Shown here: positions 48,348-59,214 of the stretch, in pieces
How the letters are laid out: the number at the start of each line of letters is the position of its first letter
How positions within the stretch are numbered: position 1 is the first letter of the stretch
From: Nemertoderma westbladi
Taxonomy: Eukaryota > Xenacoelomorpha > Nemertodermatida > Nemertodermatidae
DNA: 64,000 nucleotides
Assembly: GCA_032718475.1 (NCBI GenBank)
Contig: JAUCBJ010008770.1
Coordinates: forward strand, 1-64,000
Direction of reading: 5' to 3'
Position numbers and translations under genes: made by a program
Notes under the pieces: model-generated
What the model was told of the DNA's origin: nothing
What the model saw: the letters and a program-made list of their open reading frames with translations, nothing else
Databases searched by the model: none

Positions 48348-49058
48348 CTAAATTGTTAACAAGAATCGTTAAATAAACTCTAAAGTAAAGGAGAAATATT
48401 TTCATTCCTTTTTTTTTAGAATATTTTTCGGCCATTAGGCCAGTGATTACACACAAACTCAGACGACTTATTTCCAGTGCAGTCCCCCTAGAACTATACT
48501 CCCCTGGGAAAATTGGAACTCATTTGACTCCATTTTAAGGATGCAAGGCAGACATGCGCTAGCTAGCCCCTATAAAGTATTCGTGCCGAAATGCAAACTA
48601 CCATGGTCCCTTTAAACTTCGACCTTCGGAAATATGTAAAAATTCAATGTAACGAATTTAACCACTTCCCCAAAGGTGGTACTTATTAGTGCACATTAAA
48701 AACAGTGTAAGTAAGTATTACGTGCGTGCAACTAAAATTGATCTAAATGCTGTAAGTAAAGGAGAAAGTTTGCGAAATTATGTGATTGTTTACCTAGAAT
48801 GTCCCTAATGTATAAAATAGACTAGACTAGGTGAGTATCTGGCTAGTATATATGGTGAAAAGGAAACTCCACAATGGCACATGTTAAGGGATCGAACCCA
48901 CAATCGAACCCAGAGATGCAAATTAAAGGGAATGGGTTAAACCGCTACACCAAGGTGAGACAAGGATTTGGAGTGTCGATACTTTCTTAAAATAAGTTTG
49001 TTTGTTTCCAGACAGTCAGTTTTTAGGTCTCAACTGACTTGTGTTCCACTAGGATTAC
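48348..49058. other. SPT6 intron 3
   Basis: About 700 bases; apart from the tRNA-like segment below nothing is recognised. No splice-site array here. Confidence 0.6.
48887..48956 (-). ncRNA. tRNA-like segment (SINE head or tRNA relic)
   Basis: On the - strand: A box TGGTGTAGCGG (48952-48942), then two B-box-like GGTTCGAT strings (48912-48905, 48898-48891), the second matching GGTTCGATCC. The duplicated B box and lack of a closed acceptor stem argue against a functional tRNA. Same strand as SPT6. Confidence 0.45.
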
Positions 49059-49483
49059 CTTATTATATAATCGTAGGTTCCCCTCCTGGAGGACTGCCGC
49101 AAGTCCTTGGTGGAACCACCACTCGGGTTGTTCCCGTCTGCGTTCTTCGCCTTGAAGTACTCGTTCATCTTGGCTACGTGCGACCCGTAGTAGAGCATGG
49201 CGTGGCTGTACCTGTCAGCCAACTCCGATTCGCTTTGTACCCCCGTCACCGCCTGTATGTCCGAATCCTCCAGCGTCCGGTGGCCCTCTGGTAACGGATC
49301 ATCCTTGTTGCCAAGGATACTCGCGTACTGGAACTCCTGCATGTGATGCAGGAATCTCGCGATCGCTCGTTTGGAACGTCGCAGTCGGCACCAACGCTCG
49401 TCTAAGTCGAAGATCCGCCATAGATCGTAGATGGATAGATCAGGGGACATGTATTCCTTGCGATAGAAGGCGATAAATGGAAC
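49059..49483 (-). CDS. SUPT6H: SPT6 exon 3 (residues 379-519 and part of 520)
   Basis: Acceptor TCTCCTTCCAG, then VPFIAFYRKEY, matching human EVPFIAFYRKEY. Includes DLWRIFDLDERW and a LYYGSH block. Donor AG|GTAATC at 49059/49058, phase 2; the first base of exon 4 completes an Arg codon and keeps residue-for-residue register with human SPT6. Confidence 0.95.
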
Positions 49484-49728
49484 CTGGAAGGAGACGAGGA
49501 GAAAGTTCATTAAGTTATTTCATATATCAGTGTGAAGAATAATAAGCCTAATTCTCTGTTGTTTTTAAGGAAAAAAACATATATAAAACTAATAATATTA
49601 TTATTAATGTGTATTCCCCGTACTAGGCCGGTATCATTAAAAACACGAGGCAGATATAAATAAAATGCAAAGTAAATCGCTCCAAATAAAATAAAAGTCA
49701 CAAATTAAAATCGTTACATTTAATCAAT
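49484..49728. other. SPT6 intron 2, 3' part
   Basis: AT-rich; no feature beyond the exon 3 acceptor. Confidence 0.5.
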
Positions 49729-52407
49729 ATGTGGGTCATTGCCAACCATATTGGCCAATGTCACGTACGTGATTTTTTTAAATTTGTTGAATTTTGAAAT
49801 TAACTTTGAGAATTTGCCATTGTGATGGTTAGAAAGGGCGATAATTTCTGCATATGAAACCAGAAAGTGCCCCATATATTTCTTGGTCGTTATTGATAGA
49901 AACGTTCCGGAATGCAAAAATTGAGAAAATTTTTTTGTTATACGATTATTATAAATTTTGACATTTATTTTGAAATTAAAAACAAGTCATAAAATTCTTC
50001 AAAGAACTCCTCCGTACTAGAATTAAAATCCAGTTGATCGTCCTTCCCACTGCCAACTCCTGTTCCATTCCCAACTTCCATCCACTACTGCCCCAATCTC
50101 AAAACCCTTTCCACAAATAGTTAATTTGGTAATAAATTAATTTGGTCTGTTGTCAATTAAGGGGAAGGAGCAGGTTACAGTTTATCTGTGACTTGTATAA
50201 GACCCCAACCATTAATTAAATGTAAGTAATTCAATGTTTAGTTAGACCATGATTAACTTATGCCCCAAACACAATGTCAAGTATGGGACAGGCCGTCAAG
50301 TTATGGGACATGGCAGTTTTTTCAACCTGGCCAAATAAATGTTTACGTAGCAGTCTCATTGATACAACCCATACGGCTTTATGCCTGGTAAGTCATGCCT
50401 AACGAATCTTCTTGAGTATTTAGAATGCCTAACCAAGCTTGTTCATGAAGGTCACTCTGTCGATGTCATCTACCTAGATTTCAGCAAGGCCTTTGACAAG
50501 GTCCCACATTATCGATAATTAGTTAAGCTAGAGGCACTCGGTATGGCAACTGTTGCACTGTGGCCACTGTGGCAAACTACTACGATGGATAGAGGTATGG
50601 TTATCTGATAGACTTCAGCGGGTGGTACTCAATGGTGCATTCTCTAATTGGGCTCCAGTTCTTTCCGGTGTTCCACAGGGGTCAGTTCTGGGACCATTAC
50701 TTTTTGTAATTTATATCAACGACATCGATAGTGCTATTGATACTGTTGGACACTTCATGTTTAAGTTTGCAGACGACACTAAACTCGGTGGTATTGTAAA
50801 CAATGCTTGTGACAGGACAAAATTACAGGCCGACATTGACAACCTCTATAAATGGAGTATAGACTGGCAGATGTTGTTTAATTATTCTAAATGTCACATT
50901 TTGCACTTTGGTAAACATAACTACGACTTTCAATACACCATTTCAAGCCATACGCTGCAAAGTGTTACCGTCGAAAAGGATGTTGGGGTGCACATCCACT
51001 CTTCATTAAAGCCATCATATCATTGTGCAGCTGCTGCAAAGAAGGCTAATCAGGTATTAGGTCAAATGTCTGGAGCTTCCATTTTAGGGACAAATCAACT
51101 TGGGTGCGTCTATACAAACAATATGTCCGTCCACATCTCGAATATTGTGTGCAGTCATAGTCACCATGCCTACTAAGACACATTAAACTTTTAGAATCAG
51201 TGCAGGAGCGGGCTGTTCGTTGATATCCAATCATACTTCCTCGTCTAATATTGATAAGTTAAAAGAGATCGGACTTCCATCCCTTGAATTTAGGCGTGAC
51301 AGAGGAGACATGCTACAAACGTGGAAGTTTATTCATAACAAGACTGCCAGTAGTCCTAATACCTGGTTTAATTTGATGCAGGATATAAGCCAGCGTATCA
51401 CACGACTTGCCTCTCACGATCTAAATTTCATTAAACCTCCTGCTCATCTAGACATTCGCGACAAGTTTTATAGTATCAGATGTGTCCGTAACTGGAACTC
51501 ATTACCTGACAAGATTAAGAGTGCTACGACCGTCGACAGCTTCAAGTCTCTATATGACCAGCACATGTCCAACACATAGACTTTTAGAACGGTATTAATG
51601 TGTGTGCATATTATTATTAAATGTTTTTCACTGTATTGTGTATTTCTGTATTATTTTTTTTCTTTTGGTTTTCTTGGTATCTTATATTTAATCTGTTAGG
51701 TTCCTTAGGATTATCTTTATTAAATTAAATTAAATACATGGCAAAACTATCTGAGATATGGATGTGGTAATCTAAATCTCTATGAATTAGCGTTTTCTGA
51801 TGAAAAACCTCCGTTAAGTATGGGACACTGTTTTGGACACGCTCACGCAATTTATTTATATGAACTGCTAAACCACCAAAAATTGCCAATCTAACGGAAA
51901 CACATGGAAGAATATAAGTGGAAGTGTTAACACATCGGGTTAATGGCACATATTTGACAATTTATATGCTATTAAATTAATCATTTTCATGTACCGAGTG
52001 TCACGTATGTGACAAAAAATCGGACCACGTTAATTTTTTTGTATTTCAAATATCTCAATTTACTTCGAAACTATGTTTATTTGTTCACAGGAATTATACT
52101 CAGCAGGGATATTAATCGTTTGGCACCTGAATTGTAATTTTAATGGCCAAAATGAGCCCGAAATCACAACCATAAAATTTGCAAAATGTCCCATAAGAGA
52201 CGATTTTTGTTTTAAAAATTCGTTGTAGCTTTTTCTATAACAAACTGTGGTTGCAGTGTATCACAGCAGGACGGGACCGATTATTGTGTATCTGGCGATC
52301 AAATTATTATAAAAGCCACCCGACCATTCATTCTCGAATGATTTACATTTTTGTATATTTTTTCCCCGTACGTGACTTGGTCAATATGGTTGGCATTGAC
52401 CCATGTA
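49729..52407. mobile_element. DNA element with about 40-base inverted ends, interrupted by a LINE
   Basis: 49729-49773 and 52366-52407 are imperfect inverted copies (core GGGTCA.TGCCAACCATATTG, then GTCACGTACG). A related GTGTCACGTATGTGACA lies at 51999. No clear transposase. The CR1-like LINE at 50340-51735 lies inside. Target duplication not resolved. Confidence 0.55.
50340..51735 (+). pseudogene. CR1-like LINE, 5'-truncated, antisense in SPT6 intron 2
   Basis: RT blocks in order: GFMPGKSCLTNLLEYL, VIYLDFSKAFDKVPH (motif A), a stop near 50516, then, after a frameshift, SGVPQGSVLGPLLF (motif B), FKFADDTKLGG (motif C) and a C-terminal region that frameshifts again near 51170 and ends RNWNSLPDKIKSATTVDSFK and a stop at 51577-51579. 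An A/T-rich tail with ATTAA repeats follows. No endonuclease remains; dead copy. Confidence 0.85.
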
Positions 52408-53512
52408 TTTCACCACCAGATGTCCCTACTGGTTGAAGAACTGAAAGATTCTTTTCCGTATAGGATATGTTACTGGCAAAGCAATTCCGAAGGAAATTTA
52501 TGTTAATCTTATCTGATACGGCGAGAGCGGCAGGCAGTACTCGGTTTTTAAGGCTACGGGGATGGAACTTCGAAAGTATTAAAGACCTAATATTTGGAAG
52601 CGGAAATGTGAACGTACTCCTGTTATAAGTTCTTTGAAATGTTGCTTGCAGGCTATTAAATACTCTAACCAAAACAATAAACGAGAGTCAATACGACAAT
52701 GGGACAAGCTATGTTGCTTTTTCCCGGGAAACCCAACTTGTTTTCGCGACGATTTTCCCCAGATAGGTGAGTCTTTGGACGCAATATAAATTCATCCCTT
52801 CCCTCGCAAGAATTTGCACCCCCCCCCCCCTGTCTCATGAACACATATCTGTCTATTTCTACTATAATAATACACTGGAATTATCAATCACCAAACCCCC
52901 ACCTTCGGCTTGAGCTCATATTGTAACCCGGAGGAACCTCCGGGCTCCGCCTCCTGATGAAAGTTTAGCTCTGTCGCATCCCAAGTTTGTAGTGATACGA
53001 ACTTGCCACACTACATGGCTCGCCCCATAGGATAATATACTCAGGGCGCACTGCACGAAAGACGGACGAGCGCGAGCACTACATTGTGGTCACTCATTTG
53101 ACTATATTTGATAGTATACGCCCAACACTATTCCGGTTAGTCATTCATTGCTAACATGGTGGATTTCGATCAATGATGAATCACTAAATGGGCAAATAAT
53201 TTGGGAAGCTAGTACTAAGAGCACGATTGATGGCTTAGATTTGAAGGAGCTACACACACCATAATGTTTATGTAATATAGGTCAAATACATACAGTATAC
53301 ACTATACAGACTAGACACATCTAAAAACAACACTTTGTTTTTTGCTAAAACATCTTTTATGTTCCAAAATTTTAGCAAAAAAAGTTTAAACAATTGACTC
53401 TAAAATTTTCTCAATAATAGCTGATGACCCAACGTTGGTTGTTAAGAATGAGCCTCAGTTGTATGTTGGTACCGGTACTGGTACTGACCTATAAACAACT
53501 TGGGCATCCGCA
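52408..53512. other. SPT6 intron 2, middle part
   Basis: Contains a short CCGGAGGAACCTCCGG palindrome at about 52927, a C10 run near 52809 and a copy of a dispersed AACCAAAACAATAAAC motif at 52666. No exon recognised. Confidence 0.45.
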
Positions 53513-54394
53513 TCTCACTCACTGACTGACTCACTCACTGACTGCCTGATTCACTCACTGACTCACTCACTGACCCACTCACTCACTGACTGACTGACTC
53601 ACTGACTCACTCACTGACCCAGTCACTGACTGACTCACTCACTGACTCACTCACTGACCCACTCACCGACTGACTCACTCACCCACTGACTGACTCACTC
53701 ACTGACCCAGTCACTGACTCACTCACTGACTGACTGACCCCACCCCTGACTCACTCACTGACTCACCCACTGACCCACTCACTGAATGACTCACTCACCC
53801 ACTGACTGACTCACTCATGCACTGACTCACTCACTAACTGACTCACTCACTGACGCACTCACTGACTCACTCACTGACTGACTCACTCACTGTCTCACTC
53901 ACTGACTGACTCACTCACTGACTCACTGTCTCACTCACTGTCTCACTCACTCACTGACTGTCTCACTCAATCACTGACTCACTCACTCACTGACTGACTC
54001 ACTTACTGTATCACTCACTGACTGAACCACTCACTGACTCACTCACTGACTGACTCACTCATTGACTGACACACTCACTGACCCACTCACTGACTCACTC
54101 ACTGACCCACTCACTGACTCACTCACTGACTGACTCACCCACTCACTGACTCATTCACAGACTGACCCACTCACTCACTGACTCACTCACTGACTGACTC
54201 ACTCACCCACTGACTCACTCACCCACTGACTGAATGATTCACTCACTCACTGACTCACTCATGCACTGACTCACTCACTAACTGACTCACTCACTGACCC
54301 ACTCACTGACTGACTCACTCACCGACTCACTCACTGACTGACCCACTCACTGTCTCACTCACTTACTGACTGACTCACTCACAGACTCACTCAC
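53513..54394 (-). repeat. GTGAGT-rich array touching the exon 2 donor (SPT6 intron 2)
   Basis: About 880 bases built from GTGAGT, GAGTCA and GTCAGT words (+ strand ACTCACTGACTGACTCACTC type). The array begins at the first base of the intron, so the exon 2 donor GTGAGT is its first unit and dozens of identical GTGAGT hexamers follow; two GTAAGT also occur (54363, about 54003). Period is irregular (4-base core, 12- to 28-base blocks). Confidence 0.95.
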
Positions 54395-54889
54395 CTCGAG
54401 TTGCTGATTCCGTATGAACTTGAGGGCTTCCCGTATCCGTGGCACCGCGCTCTCGGGTTTGGGCTGGTACGCGGCGCTGGGCTGCTGTCCGTAGAGCGCC
54501 GGTTGCGACTGCGACGGATCGGTGAGGTCCTGGAGGGACCAGGACGGAACCGAGAAGCCGATCTCGTAGACCCATCGGGCCTCCTCGTCCAACTCAGCCT
54601 CCTCACACGGGGTCACCGCTAGAGGGCGCAACTGAAACCGTTCCGGGACATCGGTAGACCGGATATCGAAGTCCACATCCGTCAGCAGATTCCTCTCCAA
54701 CTCGGACGGCTCGTACACATCGAATATTGTTTTGTTTCTCTTCCTCTGTTTCTTTGACTTTCTCCTCGGGGCCGTCTCCTCACCTTCATCCTCGTCGTCT
54801 TCCGATTCCTCGTCATCGTCTTCCAACTCGTCTTCGTAATCAGCGTATTTATCGAATTCGTCGAAATCGAAATCAACGCCGAATATATC
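54395..54889 (-). CDS. SUPT6H: SPT6 exon 2 (residues 214-378)
   Basis: Acceptor TTTACTTCAG, then DIFGVDFDFDEF, the Spn1/IWS1-binding motif, an acidic run, YEPSELERNLL and PERFQLR. Ends RNQQLE before donor GTGAGT (54394), phase 0. The donor is the first GTGAGT of a long GTGAGT-rich array. Confidence 0.95.
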
Positions 54890-54935
54890 CTGAAGTAAAA
54901 CAGAGAATATGTTTGTAAACACACCCGAGGTTACA

Positions 54936-56265
54936 TAGTGGGGCATTAATACACTTCGGGGATCCATTGACCAGATTTTTATACTAACTAGTTTTTTCTA
55001 CTTGATATTTATAAATGTTATAGAACATGTGTTAGGTATCAATTTTGATCAATATTTCTGTTCTCGAACACATTTTTTGTTCTAGAACATTTTTTGGATA
55101 AAAAAAATTTATTAAATAGTACAGGAATCGGCATTACTACACCTTGGGTACCCATAGTTTGACCAATTGCTTTCATATGAAAATGGCTTTTATCATGAGG
55201 TTTTTTTGTTCTAGAACAAATATTTTACCTTCTGTCAGTAAGATGGCAGCTAGTAATTTTGATTTTGTGTTAACTAGTTATTTTATAAGATATATACTAA
55301 ATAATAAAACTTATTTAGAACGTCAAACACAACTGTGTGATTGTGTGTTATAAGTTCTATATTTAAAATATTGCAGTTCTAAGAGGTCTAATCATTTAAA
55401 ATGACAATTTTTTAAAATAAGGATTGTATGATGATTCCTGTACTACCAGTATATATTTATTTTTTTTCCAAAATATGTTATAGAGCAAAAAAATGTGTAC
55501 TAGAACAAAAATATTTATCAAAATTGATAGCTAGCACATCTTCTACAACATTTATTAAGAAATATCAAAAACTAGATAGTATAAAAAATCTGGTCAATGG
55601 GTACCCAAGGTGTACCAATGCCGGGTACCCAAGGTGTACCAATGTCGGGTACCCAAGGTGTACCAATGCCGGGTACCCAAGGTGTACCAATGCCGGGTAC
55701 CCAAGGTGTACCAATGCCGGGTACCCAAGGTGTACCAATGCCGGGTACCCAAGGTGTACCAATGCCGGGTACCCAAGGTGTACCAATGCCGGGTACCCAA
55801 GGTGTACCAATGCCGGGTACCCAAGGTGTACCAATGCCGGGTACCCAAGGTGTACCAATGTCGATTTAAATGATTACTGTAGTCCCCTTAGTAACTACAG
55901 TACCGGTATTTTGAATCTAGAACTTATAACACACTTTGTGTTTGATGTTCTAAATAGGTTAATAAGCTAAATAGGTACAATAATTCATTAGCTACCATTA
56001 ATAGAATAGTATATTGAATCTTAATTGTTTGCATGTCTTTTATATTTTTTCATTATCTTTATAAAAAGTACTACCGGTACCGTAGCTAACACAAAATCAA
56101 AATTATTAGCTAAGGTACCATCTTACTGTCAGAAGGTCAAGTATTTATTCTAGAACAAAAAACTTATGATAAAAGCCTTCTTCATATGAAAAAAAATTGT
56201 TCAAACTATGGGTGCCCATTGCTCAAGGTGTAGAAATGCCCATAGTGGGGCATTAGATGTCAGAA
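54936..56265. mobile_element. Foldback-type inverted-repeat cluster (SPT6 intron 1)
   Basis: 55120-55280 and 56085-56240 are long inverted copies (ACACCTTGGGTACCCATAG at the outer left). 54936-55090 is an inverted copy of 55480-55625, and 55300-55420 of 55860-55970. At the centre sits a 24-bp array made of the terminal sequence itself. No transposase. Boundaries are approximate. Confidence 0.75.
55597..55862. repeat. 24-bp minisatellite, 11 units
   Basis: Unit GGTACCCAAGGTGTACCAAT + GCCG (twice TGTCG-type). The same words, GGTACCCAAGGTGTA, form the outer end of the surrounding inverted repeats, inverted. Open in all frames because the unit has no stop word. Confidence 0.95.
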
Positions 56266-56966
56266 ATTCAGCTTATAAAACCTACCGGTACCACTTACAG
56301 GTAGGGTTACATGGTACTACTGTGTTTTGTACAGGTACAACTACAGGTAATTATTGTTTTAGAATATTTCGGTAAAACAAATTTTACGGCACCTATTTTT
56401 GTGTATTTTTTTAATGATTTCAGTTAAAAACCAAAAATGTCATCAAATTGTTATTGTAGCTCGTTGTCGCCTTTTATTATTGTACCTAGTATTTTCGTAC
56501 TACCGGTATCTAGTTTTACAATATTTTAAGCAAAATATATTACAGTATTAAATTTAAATTCAAAATAAATAATAAACAGAATTAAAATTGCTGGCTAATA
56601 ATTCAAATCACTAGTTAATATGAAAATTTGTAGTTGTTAGGAATTGTTTTTAACACTACGGTACCCTAATCAAATAAAAATCACAATTTTTTTTTAAATG
56701 TTCTAGAACTAAAAATAATTGTTCTAGAACATTACTTTTTACAAAAATGAATAGGCAATATGTTCTAGAACTTTTTTTTAAAAAAGTAAGAACAACTAGC
56801 TTAGAAAACAACAAAAAACCTACCGTAATTAATTTAAAATATTCTAGAACAACAATTATGTTCTAGAACAAAATGAATAAAAAAATGCATACACAATACG
56901 AAAAAAAGTACCAAAAATTAGCTACCGTAGTATGAAAAATTTGGCGGGAGGTGTGCCCAAAACACA
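56266..56966. other. SPT6 intron 1, TTCTAGAA-rich part
   Basis: AT-rich DNA with several GTTCTAGAAC palindromes (about 56700, 56724, 56761, 56843, 56860); more lie at 55080-56155. No exon. Confidence 0.5.
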
Positions 56967-57126
56967 GCAGTACCGGGTTACAGTAGTACCGGGTTACAGT
57001 AGTACCGGGTTACAGTAGTACCGGGTTACAGTAGTATCGGGTTACAGTAGTACCGGGTTACAGTAGTACCGGGATACAGTAGTACCGGGTTACAGTAGTA
57101 CCGGGTTATAGTAGTACCGGGTTACA
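56967..57126 (+). repeat. 16-bp minisatellite, about 10 units
   Basis: Unit AGTACCGGGTTACAGT, near perfect, about 200 bases inside the 5' end of SPT6 intron 1. It does not reproduce the exon 1 donor (GTTAAG). Confidence 0.93.
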
Positions 57127-57326
57127 TGACATACCCATACAATCCTCCATAGCCTCAACAAATTCATTGTACAAAGTCATAAATTAATAAAAATTTAGTG
57201 TTGCTGTTGTAATGCATTTGTAGGTACCCGAAACATGACTGTACCGGTACCTGTTAAACAGCTAAACGTCAGAACGTTCTATCGGCTGATATTTAAATTA
57301 GGTCTATATGTCTTCTAAAGCTTAAC

Positions 57327-57965
57327 CTGGGCTTCAGCAAGTGCTGCATCCTTGGCTGTGCTTCCGCTGTGTTTCTTAAGGACCCGAACGCGATTTATGG
57401 GCTGGCCATCGTCGTCGACAATAAAATCGTTAACATCCGACTCGTATTCCTCATCGTCCACAACCGGCTCGACCACGTTGTCGGGTTCAACCACCTCATC
57501 CTCGGCTGCATCGTCGTCGTCGCCTTCGTCGAATAGTTCCTTCTCCAGTCGGCCTCGCTCCTCGTCCGCCATTCCGCTCTGCTCGACTTCCTCACTGTCA
57601 TCGCTGTCCAGCCGCACACGACCGAACTTCTTGCGCTTTACTTTCATTCCCAAGTTCTCTTCGATCAGATCGTAATCGTCGTCCTCCAGCCGATCGTCGT
57701 AATGATGTTTCCGTTTGGAACCGGCGCCGCCAATCACTTCGTCTGAGTCGTCATCGTCGGATTGACTTCCAGTGCCGTCATCTTCGTCTTCCTCACCGTC
57801 GGCTATAAAATCTCCCATTTCTGCGGCGAAAGCCTCATCAATCTCGTCACCTTCGTCTTCTTCACTGCTGTCACTCGCAATGGTTTTGGCGCCGCTCTTC
57901 TTTCCTGGAACATCTTCGGCTTCAGATAGAGACTCTTCCGCCTCCTCATCAAGAAAATCTGACAT
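57327..57965 (-). CDS. SUPT6H: SPT6 exon 1 (residues 1-213)
   Basis: Start ATG at 57965 gives MSDFLDEEAEES, matching the usual SPT6 start. Very acidic and Ser-rich; includes DDRLEDDDYDLIEENLG and a DFIVDDDGQP block conserved in animals. Ends at ALAEAQ before donor GTTAAG (57326), phase 0; the open frame reads three codons on to a TAG. Confidence 0.95.
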
Positions 57966-59205
57966 GTTGTTTACTTGTTTGTTTACCGGTTTGGACTCAA
58001 TCAGTAAGTTATTGGTCAGTTGGTAGACAGACTTCAGGACTTATAGACTGGTAGAGGCAGGTATGTTTAGCGTAGACCTGCCACCTACCAGGCTGCAAAT
58101 GGAGTCAGGGAGTGGAGTGCAAAAATCGCAACGCGGTGTGCTGTGCGCGGAAAAATGTGTAAAAATGAGTAAAAATGTGCGGAATTGAAATAAAAGTGCA
58201 CAGATTTGTTTGAAAAACACCACAAGTGCGCGGTAATCTGTGCAATATAGAGGCCTGTCAAGTCATAAATTGCGCGGATGAAGTCTGGAAGTGCAAAAAT
58301 GTTAAAGTGTGAAGTGCGTTGGGTGCATAGCTGCATAGTGAGAAAAATATTCGCCACAAAAAATGTAGTCCGCTTCACTCTGTCGCGTTTCATTCTTCTC
58401 CATTTGGAATTGTTCAAATGTAAAAATATCGCTCGATTTTCTCGCGTTTCCTTTTTACTTTGCATTATACATTTATTTTATACATTACAGCATTCATTCA
58501 GGCATTACCCTACAGCATTCTGGCATTTAGGCCTATTTGATACATTTCTGCAACTGCAAGTACAGAACAGCAGAAATACAGTTTAGTATGCCCGTCACGC
58601 CTGACGCCGACAGCCGGAGTCTGGAGTCAGTGCTGCAATGAGTTAATTATGGGAACAAGTGAAAACATACGGTAGGTACCCTGGCTGCCTGGTTACTGGG
58701 TTAAAACGTACCCGAACAAAGTACAAAATTAATTGCAAAAATATACTGTAACCTGTGCTATTGACTCTGACTCTCGTTTATCTGTTTATTGTTTTGCTTA
58801 GATTAATTCGTCACTACTGTCAGACTGTAACATGCTCCTTTCCTTTTAAATCTCTGGGACTAAAGATATTAATTGGTTGTAGTTGTAGGTTGTCAGGTTG
58901 TAGCTGTAGGAAGTTTTGTTAGGATGACTAGGCCTGTAGGCCGGTGGCCGGTATTGCATATTGTGTAGGCCTATTGACCATAATGTCTTGTGGCTGCGAG
59001 TCCCTTTAACAGTTTAAGTTGGAAGTTAAAAGTAGGTTGTAGGTATCGCCTGTATCGGTACCTGAAATACAGAAATATGGCTGTACTGGCTGTATGGCAA
59101 TACAGCAGTATGGGTACCGGTATGTTATTGACAGATTACTGGATTGATCGGGCAGTCTGCAGTACCGGTACGTTTTAACCGACAGACCGAGGTATGTTTT
59201 GTCCT
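57966..59205. other. SPT6 5' flank
   Basis: Presumed 5' UTR and promoter of SPT6 on the - strand; no TATA box, CpG-rich block or start site can be fixed. A GTGCAAAAATG-rich segment (58110-58320) and one copy of the dispersed CTCGTTTATC..TTATTGTTTTG motif (58769) are present. No gene. Confidence 0.4.
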
Positions 59206-59214
59206 GTAATCTGG

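Larger units (their letters stand above)
36695..57965 (-). other. SUPT6H: SPT6 gene, seven coding exons
   Basis: SPT6 is a histone chaperone and elongation factor that travels with RNA polymerase II, binds Spn1/IWS1 through its N-terminus and the Pol II linker through tandem SH2 domains. Exons: 57965-57327, 54889-54395, 49483-49059, 48347-47926, 40567-39531, 38786-38081, 37842-36695. All six introns are GT-AG and all phases agree, giving 4,872 bases, 1,623 residues plus stop (human SPT6: about 1,726). Order: acidic N-terminus (1-210), Spn1-binding FGVDFDFDEF (about 216-225), helix-turn-helix core (about 370-660), YqgF-like domain (about 760-900), HhH (about 960-985), S1 (about 1160-1260), tandem SH2 (about 1310-1510), Pro/Thr/Gly-rich tail ending DTPLFDEQ. 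Introns 2, 4 and 5 carry tandem arrays of their own splice sites; introns also host hAT, LINE, foldback and SINE-like elements. Confidence 0.95.

Noticed and set aside
52343-52672. 109-codon - strand ORF near the right end of the inverted-end element
   Set aside because: No similarity to a transposase or other family that I can recognise and no splice signals; left as non-coding.
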